Made by a program: the position numbers and the translations under genes
The notes under the pieces: generated by a model
Seen by the model: the letters and a program-made list of their open reading frames with translations, nothing else
Databases searched by the model: none
What the model was told of the DNA's origin: nothing
Origin: Candidatus Latescibacterota bacterium
GTDB lineage: Bacteria; Latescibacterota; UBA2968; UBA8231
DNA: 9,995 nt
NCBI GenBank assembly: GCA_022827165.1
Contig: JAJDTN010000003.1
Coordinates: forward strand, 1 to 9,995
Direction: 5' to 3'
In this document: in pieces, positions 1-9,995 of the stretch
How positions within the stretch are numbered: the first letter of the stretch is position 1
Layout: every line of letters starts with the position of its first letter

Positions 1-3000
1 GGCCCTTCGATCCGCAGCTGCCGAAGTACGGCCTCGAGACCCGGGTCCCCGAGATCTACGACACCGAGCAGCACCGCGACCACGTCGAGGCGAGCCGCTA
101 CATCATCCAGGTGATCAACAGCTCCTCGGAGCAGCGCATCAACCTGACCCAGGGAAGGCTGACCAGCATCGACGTCGAGTCGGTGGAGGTCCGCCTCGAC
201 GGCCGCCAGCTGACCCGGAACGTGGACTACACCGTGACCTACACGGGGGAGGTGCAGTTCCTGGGGGCCGCCGCCGACCAGGTCGCCGATCCGGCCGCCG
301 ACCTGGAGATCACCTTCGAGAGCCAGGACATCATCGGCCTCGGGAGCCAGCAGAAGACCCTCCTCGGCACCCGCGCCGAGTACGAGTTCCTCGGCGGCGA
401 CGGGGTCGTGGGCGGCACCCTCATCTACAACAACCAGAGCGGCGACCGGCGGGTGCGGGTCGGCAACGAGCCGGCGCGCACCGTGCTCTGGGACATGGAC
501 GTGCGAGCCACCTTCCGGGCGCCGCTGCTGACCCGCGTCGTCGACGCCCTGCCGCTGCTGACGACGACCCAGGCGTCGAAGGTGACCATCCAGGCCGAGA
601 TCGCCCAGAGCCGGCCGAACCTGAACACCCGGGGCAAGGCGTTCATCGACGACTTCGAGGGCTCCGAGCACTCCACCCTGCTGCCCGTGTTCTATTCCCG
701 GTGGACGCCGGCGAGCGTCCCCGTCGAGGGCGGCCTGGCCCTGGAGAACCGCGGACCGATGCTCTGGTACAACCCCTACGACCGCGTGCAGCGGACCTCG
801 ATCTGGCCCGGCCAGCGGGACCAGGTGGAGGCGCGCAACGAGCAGACCGACGTCCTCACCCTGAAGGTGACGCCCCCGGAAGGCGCGGGGGTGACGACCT
901 GGGGCGGGGTGATGACCAACTTCAGCGGCGTGCGCAACTTCTCCCAGTCGAAGTTCGTCGGCATCTGGCTGCGCGGGCAGAGCGGCTCCCTGCAGCTCCA
1001 TCTCGGCGACATCAGCGAGGACTGGATCGCCAACGGCCGCATCGACACCGAGGACCTGCCCCTGCGGGGACGGGCCATCGGCGACGGCACCCTGTCGGAG
1101 GAAGAGGACGTCGGCATCGACGGCCGCACCGACGAGGAGGAGCTCGACTACTACCTGACGCGGGACACGGAGGTGACGGCGGAGGAGCTGGAAGGGCTCA
1201 GCTTCAGCGACAAGAGCAGCCGCTTCGGCGACCTGATCCGCGCCCTCGGCCGCGACCCCGGCGACGCCGAGGGCGACAACTGGGACTACGACTCCACGCG
1301 GGACCGCCACAACTACACGCGCTACAACGGCACCGAAGGCAACCGGCGGGTGCGCGAGCAACCCGACACGGAGGACCTCAACGGCGACGGCAACCTCAAT
1401 CAGCGCAACGACTACTACCAGTACGAGATCGACCTGGCCCGGGACCGCCACGAACCGGGCACCTGCAGCGAGCCCGAGACCAACGGCGAGTGCCGCGGCT
1501 GGCGCCTCTTCCGGCTGCGTCTCTACGACGAGTCGGTGCGGCGCATCGGATCCCCGGACTCGAGCCGCATCGAGTACGCCCGCCTCCTCTTCGCCACCGG
1601 GAACGGGCCGGGAGAGGCCGACAGCGTCGCCATCGCCCTCGTGGAGATCGCCGTCAACGAATGGCAGGGGGAGGGTGTCTCCCGCTACGACCGGGATGCC
1701 TTCGACGTCATCGAGGAGGAGCTCTTCGAGGTCGCCGTCATCGGCACCGACGAGAACCTGAGCTACAAGCCGCCGCCGGGAGTCAAGGGCGAGCGCTCCA
1801 CCACCTCCCGCGTGCGCGAGCGCGAGCAGTCCCTGGTCCTCGACTTCGTCAACCTCGGGGCGGGCCACGAGGCGTCGGCCACGAGGGTGCTGACGAGGAA
1901 CTCCGACTACACCAAGTACCGCCGTCTGCGCATGTTCGCCCACGGCGACTCGAACGCCGCCTACGTCGTGCCGCCCGACTCGAGCAACCTGGAGCTGTTC
2001 CTCCGCTTCGGGCGCGACGACCTCAACTACTACGAGTACGTGACGCCCCTCTTCCCCGGCTGGGACAAGCGCAACGAGGTGGAGATCGACCTGAGGCTCA
2101 TGTCGCGGCTGAAGGGGGAGCTGGAGGGGCGTGTCGACACCACCACCGGCCTGCAGGCGATCGAGATCGACACCGTCGTCGTCGATCCCGGCGTGCGCGA
2201 CGGGGCCGCGGCCGTCTACCGGGTCAGCGGCACCCCGTCCATGCAGCAGGTGCGGCAGCTGCGACTGGGCCTGCGCAACCGCTCCACCGACGGCTCCTTC
2301 AGCGGCGCCGTGTACGTCGACGAGCTGCGCCTCGACCAGGCCCGCAACGATCCCGGCGCCGCCGCCTACGCCCGCATCAACACCCAGCTGGCCGACTTCA
2401 TGGACGTCGACGCCTCCGTCGACTGGCGGGCGGAGAACTACCGAACCATCACCAGCACGGGGCGCAAGAGCTCCGACATGAGGACCGGCCTGTCGACGAC
2501 GACGCACCTGAACAAGCTCCTGCCGGGGAGCTGGGGCTTCTCGGTGCCCGTGAAGGTCACCTTGAGCCGCAGCCTGAGCCTGCCGCGCTTCGCCCCCAAC
2601 TCCGACGTGGAGCTCAACGCGGCGGAGAAGGACTCCATGCGCTCGGAGCAGGTGAAGCGCTTCGTCGAAGTCTCGGTGAGCAAGCGGGCCGGCAAGCACT
2701 GGGCGACGCGCTGGACCATCGACCAGATGAACCTGCGCTGGTCGAGCTCCATCGACGACCGCCTCTCGCCCGTGACCCCCCTCGACTCGCGCGAGGCGCA
2801 GACCGCCTCGTTCCGCTACAAGATGCCCCTGCCCAAGCCGAAGTGGAAGTACCTGGGATGGCTGCCCGAGTACATGCCGAAGTCGATGCGCAACTCGGAG
2901 CTGTCGCCCCTGCCGGCGACGGCGACCTACTCGGTGAACGTCAACCGCCAGGAGAGCGTGACCTGGAAGAGGACCCAGATCGACACGACCTTCAACGAGC

Positions 3001-4424
3001 TCTTCACCCTGAAGGAGATCTACGCCACCAAGGTCAATCCCCTGCGCTCCCTGACCTCGGACTACAACCTTCAGGTCCACCGCGACCTGCGCAAGAAGTA
3101 CGAGCCCCGGTCGCTGGCCTTCGGCCGCGAGGTGGGCCGCAACCAGAAGGCCGACCTGCGGCTGCAGTTGCGCTGGGTGAGCTGGCTGGACCCCAACATC
3201 ACCTTCCAGGCCAACTACCAGGAGGACAGCGACCCCCGCCGCAGCCGGCAGACCGCCTTCACCGACACCGTCGACGGCCGGCTGCGGGTGGTGCGGACCC
3301 TGGACATCACCTCGCGCAACACCTTCACCACGCGGGTCAACCTGCGTCTGCCGGCCCTGCTCAAGGCCGTGGGCGCGCCGGGACGGCGGTCGAAGGCGGG
3401 ACCGCGCCGCCGGTCGGAGGAGGGGGAGGAGGAGGAAGGCCCCGGGCAGCCCTTCTTCCTGCGCCGGTTCCTGCACTTCTCGTCGTCGTACGTCGAGCCC
3501 TTCAGCTACACCTGGCGGCGCAACACCGACGCCCGCAACTACAACCTGGTGGAGCGTCCGCCCCTGGCCTACCAGCTCGGCTTCGGGGACAGCCTCCTCG
3601 TCGAGCAGCGCGCCGTCGGGCTGACGCGGACGGACAGCTGGAACCGCTCGGCCAATACCGACCTGGGCTCGGGGCTGCGGCTGCCCCTCGGCTTCAGCGT
3701 CAAGCCGACCTTCAAGGAGCAGGTGTCGTGGCGCTCGGGCAGCAGCCAGAACCGGCTCCGCGTCGAGCGCTCACTGACCTATCCCGGCCTCGCCGTGTCC
3801 TGGTCGAGGGCCGACCGGGTGCCGCTGCTGCGGCGCTACCTCAACAGCGCCCAGGTCAACGTGCGCATGCAGTCGACGCGGACCGAGCAGGCCGAGGGCA
3901 GCCTCGATCCCGCCAACCTGATGGAGGAGAGCACCAAGCGGGAGTGGAACGTCTCGTGGACCGGGCAGTGGCGGATCGGCCCGACGACGCGCCTGGAGAT
4001 GCGCCGGAGCCGGGACGAGTCGGTCAACTACGAGCTGGCCGACGTCTCCGCCGGCCAGGCCTCCCCCGACGAGCTCCCGCCGCTTCGGGGCCGCGGGGTG
4101 AACGAGCGGCGCTCCACCAACCTCGAGACCCGCTACAAGCTGAGGCCGCGGAAGCTGCCCCTCATCGGCACCCTCAAGAGCAACCTCGACCTCAAGCTCG
4201 CCCTCACCCTGGAGAGCCAGGCCCGGGAGAACGCCACGGGCGAGCAGGAGCTGGTGCCCTTCGACTCCACCGACCGCTGGGAGGTGCGCCTCGACGGCAC
4301 CTACAACTTCAGCGAGAGCTTCCGGGGCACCGGCCTGATCCGCCTCGAGAACCGCGAGCCCCACAACGGCCGAACGCGCAAGGTCCGCGAGGTCAAGGTG
4401 GGGGGGACCCTGTTCTTCAGGTGA
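1..4424 (+). CDS. sprA: SprA-like type IX secretion outer-membrane translocon protein, C-terminal part (5' end off window)
   Basis: The gene is already open at base 3 and runs to TGA 4422-4424, giving about 1,473 residues; known SprA proteins are about 2,400, so roughly the first third is missing. SprA forms the very large outer-membrane barrel through which type IX secretion substrates leave the periplasm. SprA hallmarks are visible in order: an LGSQQKTLLG-type segment near 330-370, the FIDDFEGS motif at 642-665, an acidic stretch with EDVGIDGRTDEEE near 1105-1143, an NGTEGN element near 1327-1344, and DTEDLNGDGNLN followed by YYQYEIDL near 1366-1437. The C-terminal half is rich in alternating polar/hydrophobic strands and ends in LFFR, close to a barrel-terminal signature. 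Only two cysteines occur (codons 1464 and 1491). A charged Arg/Glu-rich insert lies at about 3370-3450. GTG 111 is not the true start, since conserved family sequence continues upstream of it. The identification rests on motif recall, not on an alignment. Confidence 0.92.
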   Translation, partial: PFDPQLPKYGLETRVPEIYDTEQHRDHVEASRYIIQVINSSSEQRINLTQGRLTSIDVESVEVRLDGRQLTRNVDYTVTYTGEVQFLGAAADQVADPAADLEITFESQDIIGLGSQQKTLLGTRAEYEFLGGDGVVGGTLIYNNQSGDRRVRVGNEPARTVLWDMDVRATFRAPLLTRVVDALPLLTTTQASKVTIQAEIAQSRPNLNTRGKAFIDDFEGSEHSTLLPVFYSRWTPASVPVEGGLALENRGPMLWYNPYDRVQRTSIWPGQRDQVEARNEQTDVLTLKVTPPEGAGVTTWGGVMTNFSGVRNFSQSKFVGIWLRGQSGSLQLHLGDISEDWIANGRIDTEDLPLRGRAIGDGTLSEEEDVGIDGRTDEEELDYYLTRDTEVTAEELEGLSFSDKSSRFGDLIRALGRDPGDAEGDNWDYDSTRDRHNYTRYNGTEGNRRVREQPDTEDLNGDGNLNQRNDYYQYEIDLARDRHEPGTCSEPETNGECRGWRLFRLRLYDESVRRIGSPDSSRIEYARLLFATGNGPGEADSVAIALVEIAVNEWQGEGVSRYDRDAFDVIEEELFEVAVIGTDENLSYKPPPGVKGERSTTSRVREREQSLVLDFVNLGAGHEASATRVLTRNSDYTKYRRLRMFAHGDSNAAYVVPPDSSNLELFLRFGRDDLNYYEYVTPLFPGWDKRNEVEIDLRLMSRLKGELEGRVDTTTGLQAIEIDTVVVDPGVRDGAAAVYRVSGTPSMQQVRQLRLGLRNRSTDGSFSGAVYVDELRLDQARNDPGAAAYARINTQLADFMDVDASVDWRAENYRTITSTGRKSSDMRTGLSTTTHLNKLLPGSWGFSVPVKVTLSRSLSLPRFAPNSDVELNAAEKDSMRSEQVKRFVEVSVSKRAGKHWATRWTIDQMNLRWSSSIDDRLSPVTPLDSREAQTASFRYKMPLPKPKWKYLGWLPEYMPKSMRNSELSPLPATATYSVNVNRQESVTWKRTQIDTTFNELFTLKEIYATKVNPLRSLTSDYNLQVHRDLRKKYEPRSLAFGREVGRNQKADLRLQLRWVSWLDPNITFQANYQEDSDPRRSRQTAFTDTVDGRLRVVRTLDITSRNTFTTRVNLRLPALLKAVGAPGRRSKAGPRRRSEEGEEEEGPGQPFFLRRFLHFSSSYVEPFSYTWRRNTDARNYNLVERPPLAYQLGFGDSLLVEQRAVGLTRTDSWNRSANTDLGSGLRLPLGFSVKPTFKEQVSWRSGSSQNRLRVERSLTYPGLAVSWSRADRVPLLRRYLNSAQVNVRMQSTRTEQAEGSLDPANLMEESTKREWNVSWTGQWRIGPTTRLEMRRSRDESVNYELADVSAGQASPDELPPLRGRGVNERRSTNLETRYKLRPRKLPLIGTLKSNLDLKLALTLESQARENATGEQELVPFDSTDRWEVRLDGTYNFSESFRGTGLIRLENREPHNGRTRKVREVKVGGTLFFR

Positions 4425-4798
4425 TACACCTCAATCGCCAGGAGCAGGTGGCGGTGCTGTTCCTCTGCGGCGCCCTGCTGGTCGGTTCGGCGGTGGCCGT
4501 CGTCGATCACCACAGCCCCGACCGTCTCGAGGACTTCCACGTCGTCCCGCAGGCGGTGGAAGTGCCGCCCGCGGCTCCCGAGTCGGTCGTCCACCTCCCG
4601 CCGCCCATCGTCTCCATCAACCAGGCCACCCGAACCGAGTTGGAGAGCCTGCCCCACATCGGGCCGAAGACGGCCGCGGCGATCATCGCCCACCGCGAGG
4701 CCAACGGCCCCTTCGCCGCCGTCGACGACCTCACCGCGGTCAAGGGGATCGGGCCGCGCACGGTGGAGCGGCTCCGCCCCCTGGTGACGGCGGATTGA
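4421..4798 (+). CDS. ComEA-like helix-hairpin-helix DNA-binding protein, membrane anchored
   Basis: This encodes 125 residues. Residues 10-28 form one hydrophobic segment (VAVLFLCGALLVGSAVAVV), best read as an N-terminal membrane anchor. A Pro/Val-rich linker of about 35 residues follows. Residues 66-122 carry tandem helix-hairpin-helix motifs: INQATRTELESLPHIGPKTA, then FAAVDDLTAVKGIGPRTVERL. This matches the C-terminal DNA-binding domain of ComEA, the periplasmic double-stranded DNA receptor for natural transformation. The SLBB domain found in some ComEA proteins is absent. The start is taken as GTG 4421 because it overlaps the sprA stop (GTGA) and sits just before the anchor; no strong Shine-Dalgarno is near, so translation is probably coupled to sprA. 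The same fold occurs in unrelated small HhH proteins, so a DNA-uptake role is inferred. Confidence 0.85.
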   Translation: MIHLNRQEQVAVLFLCGALLVGSAVAVVDHHSPDRLEDFHVVPQAVEVPPAAPESVVHLPPPIVSINQATRTELESLPHIGPKTAAAIIAHREANGPFAAVDDLTAVKGIGPRTVERLRPLVTAD

Positions 4799-4801
4799 GG
4801 G
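4797..4801 (+). promoter_or_regulatory. Shine-Dalgarno GAGGG for the PilM-like gene
   Basis: GAGGG lies 8 bases before GTG 4810, at ideal spacing. This favours that start over the TTG at 4795, which overlaps the preceding stop as TTGA but has only a weak purine stretch before it. The site partly overlaps the stop codon of the ComEA-like gene, so a ribosome finishing that gene could re-initiate here. Confidence 0.55.
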
Positions 4802-4809
4802 CCCTTCCC

Positions 4810-5718
4810 GTGCGCGGCTGGCGCGCAACGACCCACCACACGGGGATCCACTTCGGCGCCGACGCCGTGTACGCCGTGGGGCTGACCCGCCGCCGGGGCC
4901 GGCTGTCCCTGACCCACTGCTCGGCCGCCGCCATCGAGAAGGCGCCCCGCCTCCCGGAGGACCTGGCCGACGAGGACGCCCGCCGCGGACTGGCCGGGGC
5001 CCTGCGCCAGCTGCGGGACCTCGGCCTGCCGCGGGGCCGGCCCTATCTCCCCCTGGGCGGTCCGGCCACCTTTCTCCGCCGCCGCCCGGTGCTGCCGGGG
5101 GCGGAGGCGCCGAGCCGGGACCACCTGCGCTGGGAGGCGGGTCAGCTCCTGGGCGACGACCTGGACGACTACGTCGTCGACTACCTCGTGACCCGGCGCC
5201 ACGGCTTCGTCGCCGCGGCGCACCGGGAGCTCCTGGCCCGCTGGAACGCCCTGTGCGAGGAGTCCGGCGTCGACGCCCCCGGGTTCGACATGGCCTCCTT
5301 CGCCCTGTGCCACGCCCTGGAGGGCAGCCGCCCGTCGGCGGCCGAGGGCGTGGACCTCATCGTCCACGGCGAGGCCCGGCAGGCGCGGGCGGTCCTGCTG
5401 CACGAAGGGGAGTACGAGGCCGAGAGGGTATTGCCGGCCGACGGCCGCGGCGGCGAGGGCCTGGCGGGACCCCTGGGGGAGATGCTGGCGGAAGAGCTCG
5501 GGGCAGAGCCGCCCCGCGCCCTGTGGCTGAGCGGGCCCGAGGGTCCCGCCCACGCCGAGGGGCTGGCCGGTCTCGCCGACAGCGTCGCCGTCCTGGACCC
5601 CTTCAGCGGCCTGGACCGCCGGCCGGAGGCCTCCCGGGGGCTGGAGCGCAGCGGGCGTCCGCCGGGCGCCTTCGCCGTCGCCGCCGGTCTCGCGTACCGT
5701 TCGACCCTGCAGGCCTAG
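4810..5718 (+). CDS. PilM-like actin-fold pilus assembly protein, degenerate
   Basis: This encodes 302 residues from GTG 4810; a TTG at 4795 would add five. PilM is the cytoplasmic actin-like ATPase that binds the PilN tail in type IV pilus machines. The resemblance lies in an N-terminal GIHFGADAVYAVGL (residues 12-25, compare GLDIGSSSVKAVEL), the LRWEAGQLLGDDLDDYVVDY segment at 106-125 (compare LRWEAEQYIPF..DEVVLDY), FDMASFALCHALE near 160-172, LWLSGPEG at 238-245 (compare LSGGGA), DPFSGL near 263-268, and AFAVAAGLAYR at 287-297. Several nucleotide-binding positions are altered: Asp of the phosphate-1 loop is His14, and the expected VDIG of phosphate-2 reads DLIVHG at 182-187. It may therefore not hydrolyse ATP. 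The protein is shorter than typical PilM (about 350). No pilN, pilO, pilP or pilQ follows; coaD does. The family call is by pattern and is less certain than the others here. Confidence 0.68.
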   Translation: MRGWRATTHHTGIHFGADAVYAVGLTRRRGRLSLTHCSAAAIEKAPRLPEDLADEDARRGLAGALRQLRDLGLPRGRPYLPLGGPATFLRRRPVLPGAEAPSRDHLRWEAGQLLGDDLDDYVVDYLVTRRHGFVAAAHRELLARWNALCEESGVDAPGFDMASFALCHALEGSRPSAAEGVDLIVHGEARQARAVLLHEGEYEAERVLPADGRGGEGLAGPLGEMLAEELGAEPPRALWLSGPEGPAHAEGLAGLADSVAVLDPFSGLDRRPEASRGLERSGRPPGAFAVAAGLAYRSTLQA

Positions 5719-5754
5719 CCCCATGGGCCGGATCCGATCCCGCACCGCCAGGGT

Positions 5755-5767
5755 CCCGGCAGCCGGG
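5755..5767 (+). other. Small GC hairpin in the pilM-like/coaD spacer
   Basis: CCCGG and CCGGG form a 5-bp perfect stem around a 3-base CAG loop. No T-run follows, so it does not look like an intrinsic terminator. In DNA this rich in G and C such a short stem can occur by chance. Confidence 0.3.
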
Positions 5768-5812
5768 GGCCGAGGGCCGTCGGACATCCGCGCCGTCATC
5801 ACCGAATCCGCC

Positions 5813-5820
5813 GAGGAGGA
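5813..5820 (+). promoter_or_regulatory. Strong Shine-Dalgarno GAGGAGGA for coaD
   Basis: The purine tract ends three bases before ATG 5824, with its core GAGGAG at about 5-6 bases. It is the clearest ribosome binding site in the window and fixes the coaD start. Most other genes here rely on overlap with the preceding stop codon. Confidence 0.75.
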
Positions 5821-5823
5821 ACG

Positions 5824-8411
<2,588 letters not shown>

Positions 8412-8415
<4 letters not shown>

Positions 8416-8630
8416 CGGGCGGAGGCCCCGTTCTCGCCGGACACCTCGCCAGTGTCGATCTGCACGAGTCCCGGATCCCCCTCCTCTTCGTCGTGACCGC
8501 AACTGTGGCAGCCGCCGCAGGCGCCGGCCACGCGGGAGAACAAGGGGCGCAGCCAGCCACGGAGGAGGAAGACCGCGCAGCCCGCGGCGAGAAGGACGGT
8601 CAGGGGAGTCTGCCAGTCCACCGGATTCAC
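8412..8630 (-). CDS. FeoB-associated cysteine-rich membrane protein
   Basis: This encodes 72 residues starting at GTG 8630-8628, which overlaps the feoB stop (GTGA), and ending at TAA 8414-8412. Residues 8-24 form one hydrophobic helix (TPLTVLLAAGCAVFLLR), followed by a short basic stretch and a cysteine cluster ACGGCHSCGH with Cys38, Cys41 and Cys44. An acidic tail begins DEEEGD. Size, membrane helix, Cys-x2-Cys-x2-Cys cluster and place just after feoB fit the FeoB-associated Cys-rich family, small proteins thought to help FeoB or bind iron; their exact role is not settled. The tail after the cysteines is longer than usual. Feature evidence is by context and motif, not alignment. Expression almost certainly depends on the feoB transcript and translation. 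Confidence 0.8.
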
Positions 8631-9995
8631 CAGCCCATCCACACGCCCAGGCGGTAGGTGCCGAAGGCGCCGGCGTAGGCCAGGGCGGTCATGTAGACGA
8701 AGGAGAACACCGGCCAGGCCCAGCTGGAGGTCTCGCGCTGGATGACGGCGAGGGTGGACATGCACTGGGCGCAGAGGGCGAAGAACACCATCACCGACAG
8801 GGCCACGGGCACGTTCAGGGCGGGGCTGCCGTCGGCCCGGGTGGCCCGGCGCAACCCGTCGCGCAGGTCCGGTGAGGTCTCGTCCACGTCGGACCCGAGG
8901 CTGTAGATGGTCCCCAGGGCGGAGATCACCACCTCCCGGGCCGGGAAGGAGGCGAGGGCGGCCATGCCGAGACGCCAGTCCCAGCCCAGGGGCTCGAAGA
9001 CCGGCTCCAGGCTCTGGCCGGCGCGCCCGAGGTAGCTCGACCGCAGATAGTCGGCGGCCTCGGACCGGTCGATGTCGGCGAGCCGGGACTCGCGGGCTTC
9101 CTCCTCCGCCAGGATCGCGGCGGCCGCGCGCTCGACCTCGTAGCGGGCCCCGATCTCCGACGACCGCGGGTAGTAGGCGAGGGCCCACATGACGATGGTG
9201 GCGGCGAGGATGACGCTGCCGGCGCGCACGACGAAGGCGCGGCTGGCCTGGTAGACGCGCAGCAGCACGGTGCGCGGCGTCGGCCAGTTGTAGGCCGGCA
9301 GCTCCAGCAGGAAGGGGCTCGACTCCCCCCGCAGGAGGGTCCTGCGCAGCAACCAGGCGACGGGCACGGCCACCAGCGCGCCGAGGCAGTACATGGCCAG
9401 CAGGGTCAGGCCCTGGAGCCCGAGCCAGCCGCCGAGGAGGGCGCGCTCGGGGATGAAGGCGGCGATGAACAAGGCGTACACCGGCAGCCGGGCGGAGCAG
9501 CTCATGAGCGGCGCCACGAGGACGGTGACGAAGCGGTCCCGCCGGTCGGCGATGGTGCGCGCCGCCATCACTCCCGGCACGGCGCAGGCGAAGCTGGAGA
9601 GCAGGGGGATGAAGGAGCGTCCGGAGAGCCCCAGCCGGCCGAGGAGCCGGTCCATGAGCAGGGCGGCGCGAGCCATGTAGCCGCAGTCCTCCAGGATCCC
9701 GATCAGCAGGAAGAGGAGGGCGATCTGGGGCAGGAAGACGAGGACGCCGCCGACGCCGGCGACGACGCCGTCGACGAGCAGGCTCCGCAGGGGGCCCGCG
9801 GGCAGCGAGGAGCCAAGGGCGGCACCCAGGGTGGAGACGGCGGTCTCCACCAGGTCCATGGCGGGTGTCGCCCAGGCGTAGATGCCCTGGAAGAGGAGGG
9901 CGCTGACCCCGAGGAAGGCGGCCAGCCCGAAGACGCGGTGGGTGAGGACGCGGTCGATGCGGTCGGAGTGGCTCCGGCCCAGGGGGTCCTCCTCC
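8627..9995 (-). CDS. feoB: Ferrous iron transport protein B, C-terminal membrane part (5' end off window)
   Basis: About 455 residues are present, from the right edge to TGA 8629-8627. FeoB proteins are about 700-770, so the N-terminal GTPase and helical switch domains lie outside. FeoB imports Fe(II) across the inner membrane. The reading frame is open upstream of ATG 9859, starting with SDRIDRVLTHRVFGL, typical of the junction into the membrane domain. The first Gate region shows FLPQIALLFLLIGILEDCGY and then the FACAVPG cysteine motif (fragment residue Cys137 or so), followed by APLMSCSARLPVY near 161-173. An acidic, Ala-rich linker (about 9040-9160) separates it from the second Gate region, SFPAREVVISALGTIY, and a final membrane helix region ending GTYRLGVWMGW. 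No broken reading frame is seen. The small Cys-rich gene follows directly. feoA is not visible and may lie upstream. Confidence 0.97.
   Translation of the reverse strand, partial: EEDPLGRSHSDRIDRVLTHRVFGLAAFLGVSALLFQGIYAWATPAMDLVETAVSTLGAALGSSLPAGPLRSLLVDGVVAGVGGVLVFLPQIALLFLLIGILEDCGYMARAALLMDRLLGRLGLSGRSFIPLLSSFACAVPGVMAARTIADRRDRFVTVLVAPLMSCSARLPVYALFIAAFIPERALLGGWLGLQGLTLLAMYCLGALVAVPVAWLLRRTLLRGESSPFLLELPAYNWPTPRTVLLRVYQASRAFVVRAGSVILAATIVMWALAYYPRSSEIGARYEVERAAAAILAEEEARESRLADIDRSEAADYLRSSYLGRAGQSLEPVFEPLGWDWRLGMAALASFPAREVVISALGTIYSLGSDVDETSPDLRDGLRRATRADGSPALNVPVALSVMVFFALCAQCMSTLAVIQRETSSWAWPVFSFVYMTALAYAGAFGTYRLGVWMGW

Larger units (their letters stand above)
5719..5823 (+). promoter_or_regulatory. 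Only substantial intergenic gap; probable upstream region of coaD-obg-dprA
   Basis: This 105-bp spacer separates the two plus-strand gene runs, and no other gap exceeds 12 bp. It is therefore the natural place for a promoter driving coaD, obg and dprA. I see no convincing -35/-10 pair. It contains a small perfect hairpin (5755-5767) and ends in a strong Shine-Dalgarno sequence. The promoter role is inferred from position only. Confidence 0.35.

Noticed and set aside
111..113. GTG as the start of the SprA-like gene
   Set aside because: The frame is open to base 3 and the upstream residues continue family-like sequence, so the gene starts outside the window.
701..4420. A second plus-strand frame open for over 4 kb across sprA, ending in the ComEA-like gene
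   Set aside because: Its translation inside sprA is Arg/Pro/Gly-rich, typical of a shifted frame in high-GC DNA. Only the last part from GTG 4421 has family motifs.
4795..4797. TTG as start of the PilM-like gene
   Set aside because: It is possible through TTGA coupling, but GTG 4810 has GAGGG at 8 bases and leaves a family-typical leader before the first motif. It remains an alternative.
5755..5767. Intrinsic terminator after the PilM-like gene
   Set aside because: The stem is only 5 bp and has no following T-run.
9857..9859. ATG 9859 as the start of feoB
   Set aside because: The upstream frame is open to the window edge and encodes the typical RIDRVLTHR-type lead into the FeoB membrane domain.

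Overview
The window is GC-rich (roughly 70% by eye) and almost completely coding. It carries bacterial chromosomal genes and no sign of mobile DNA. The SprA-type outer-membrane protein at the left edge points to the Fibrobacteres-Chlorobi-Bacteroidetes (FCB) superphylum. The high GC argues against typical Bacteroidota and suggests a lineage such as Gemmatimonadota, Krumholzibacteriota, Eisenbacteria or a relative. This placement is an inference from gene content; there is no rRNA to test it.

Bases 1-5718 hold a tightly packed plus-strand run. It begins with the C-terminal ~1,470 residues of a SprA-like protein, the giant outer-membrane translocon of the type IX secretion system. A 125-residue membrane-anchored helix-hairpin-helix protein of the ComEA type follows, starting on a GTG that overlaps the sprA stop. 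Next is a 302-residue PilM-like, actin-fold protein whose usual nucleotide-binding motifs look eroded. A 105-bp gap (5719-5823) is the only real intergenic space.

Bases 5824-8415 hold a second plus-strand run of conserved genes: coaD (coenzyme A synthesis), obg (ribosome-associated GTPase) and dprA (loader of RecA on incoming single-stranded DNA). The obg stop and dprA start overlap as ATGA. The dprA start codon lies in the loop of a small inverted repeat that pairs its Shine-Dalgarno sequence.

Bases 8412-9995 are on the minus strand: the C-terminal ~455 residues of FeoB (ferrous iron permease, running off the right edge), then a 72-residue FeoB-associated cysteine-rich membrane protein whose GTG start overlaps the feoB stop. 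Its stop codon overlaps the dprA stop on the opposite strand (TTAG), leaving no room between the convergent genes.

The most interesting theme is the packing of a type IX translocon gene, a ComEA-like DNA-binding protein, a PilM-like protein and DprA within 8.4 kb. ComEA and DprA are natural-transformation proteins and PilM belongs to type IV pili, so the layout is compatible with an envelope/DNA-uptake neighbourhood. The sequence alone shows only proximity and probable translational coupling, not a shared function.
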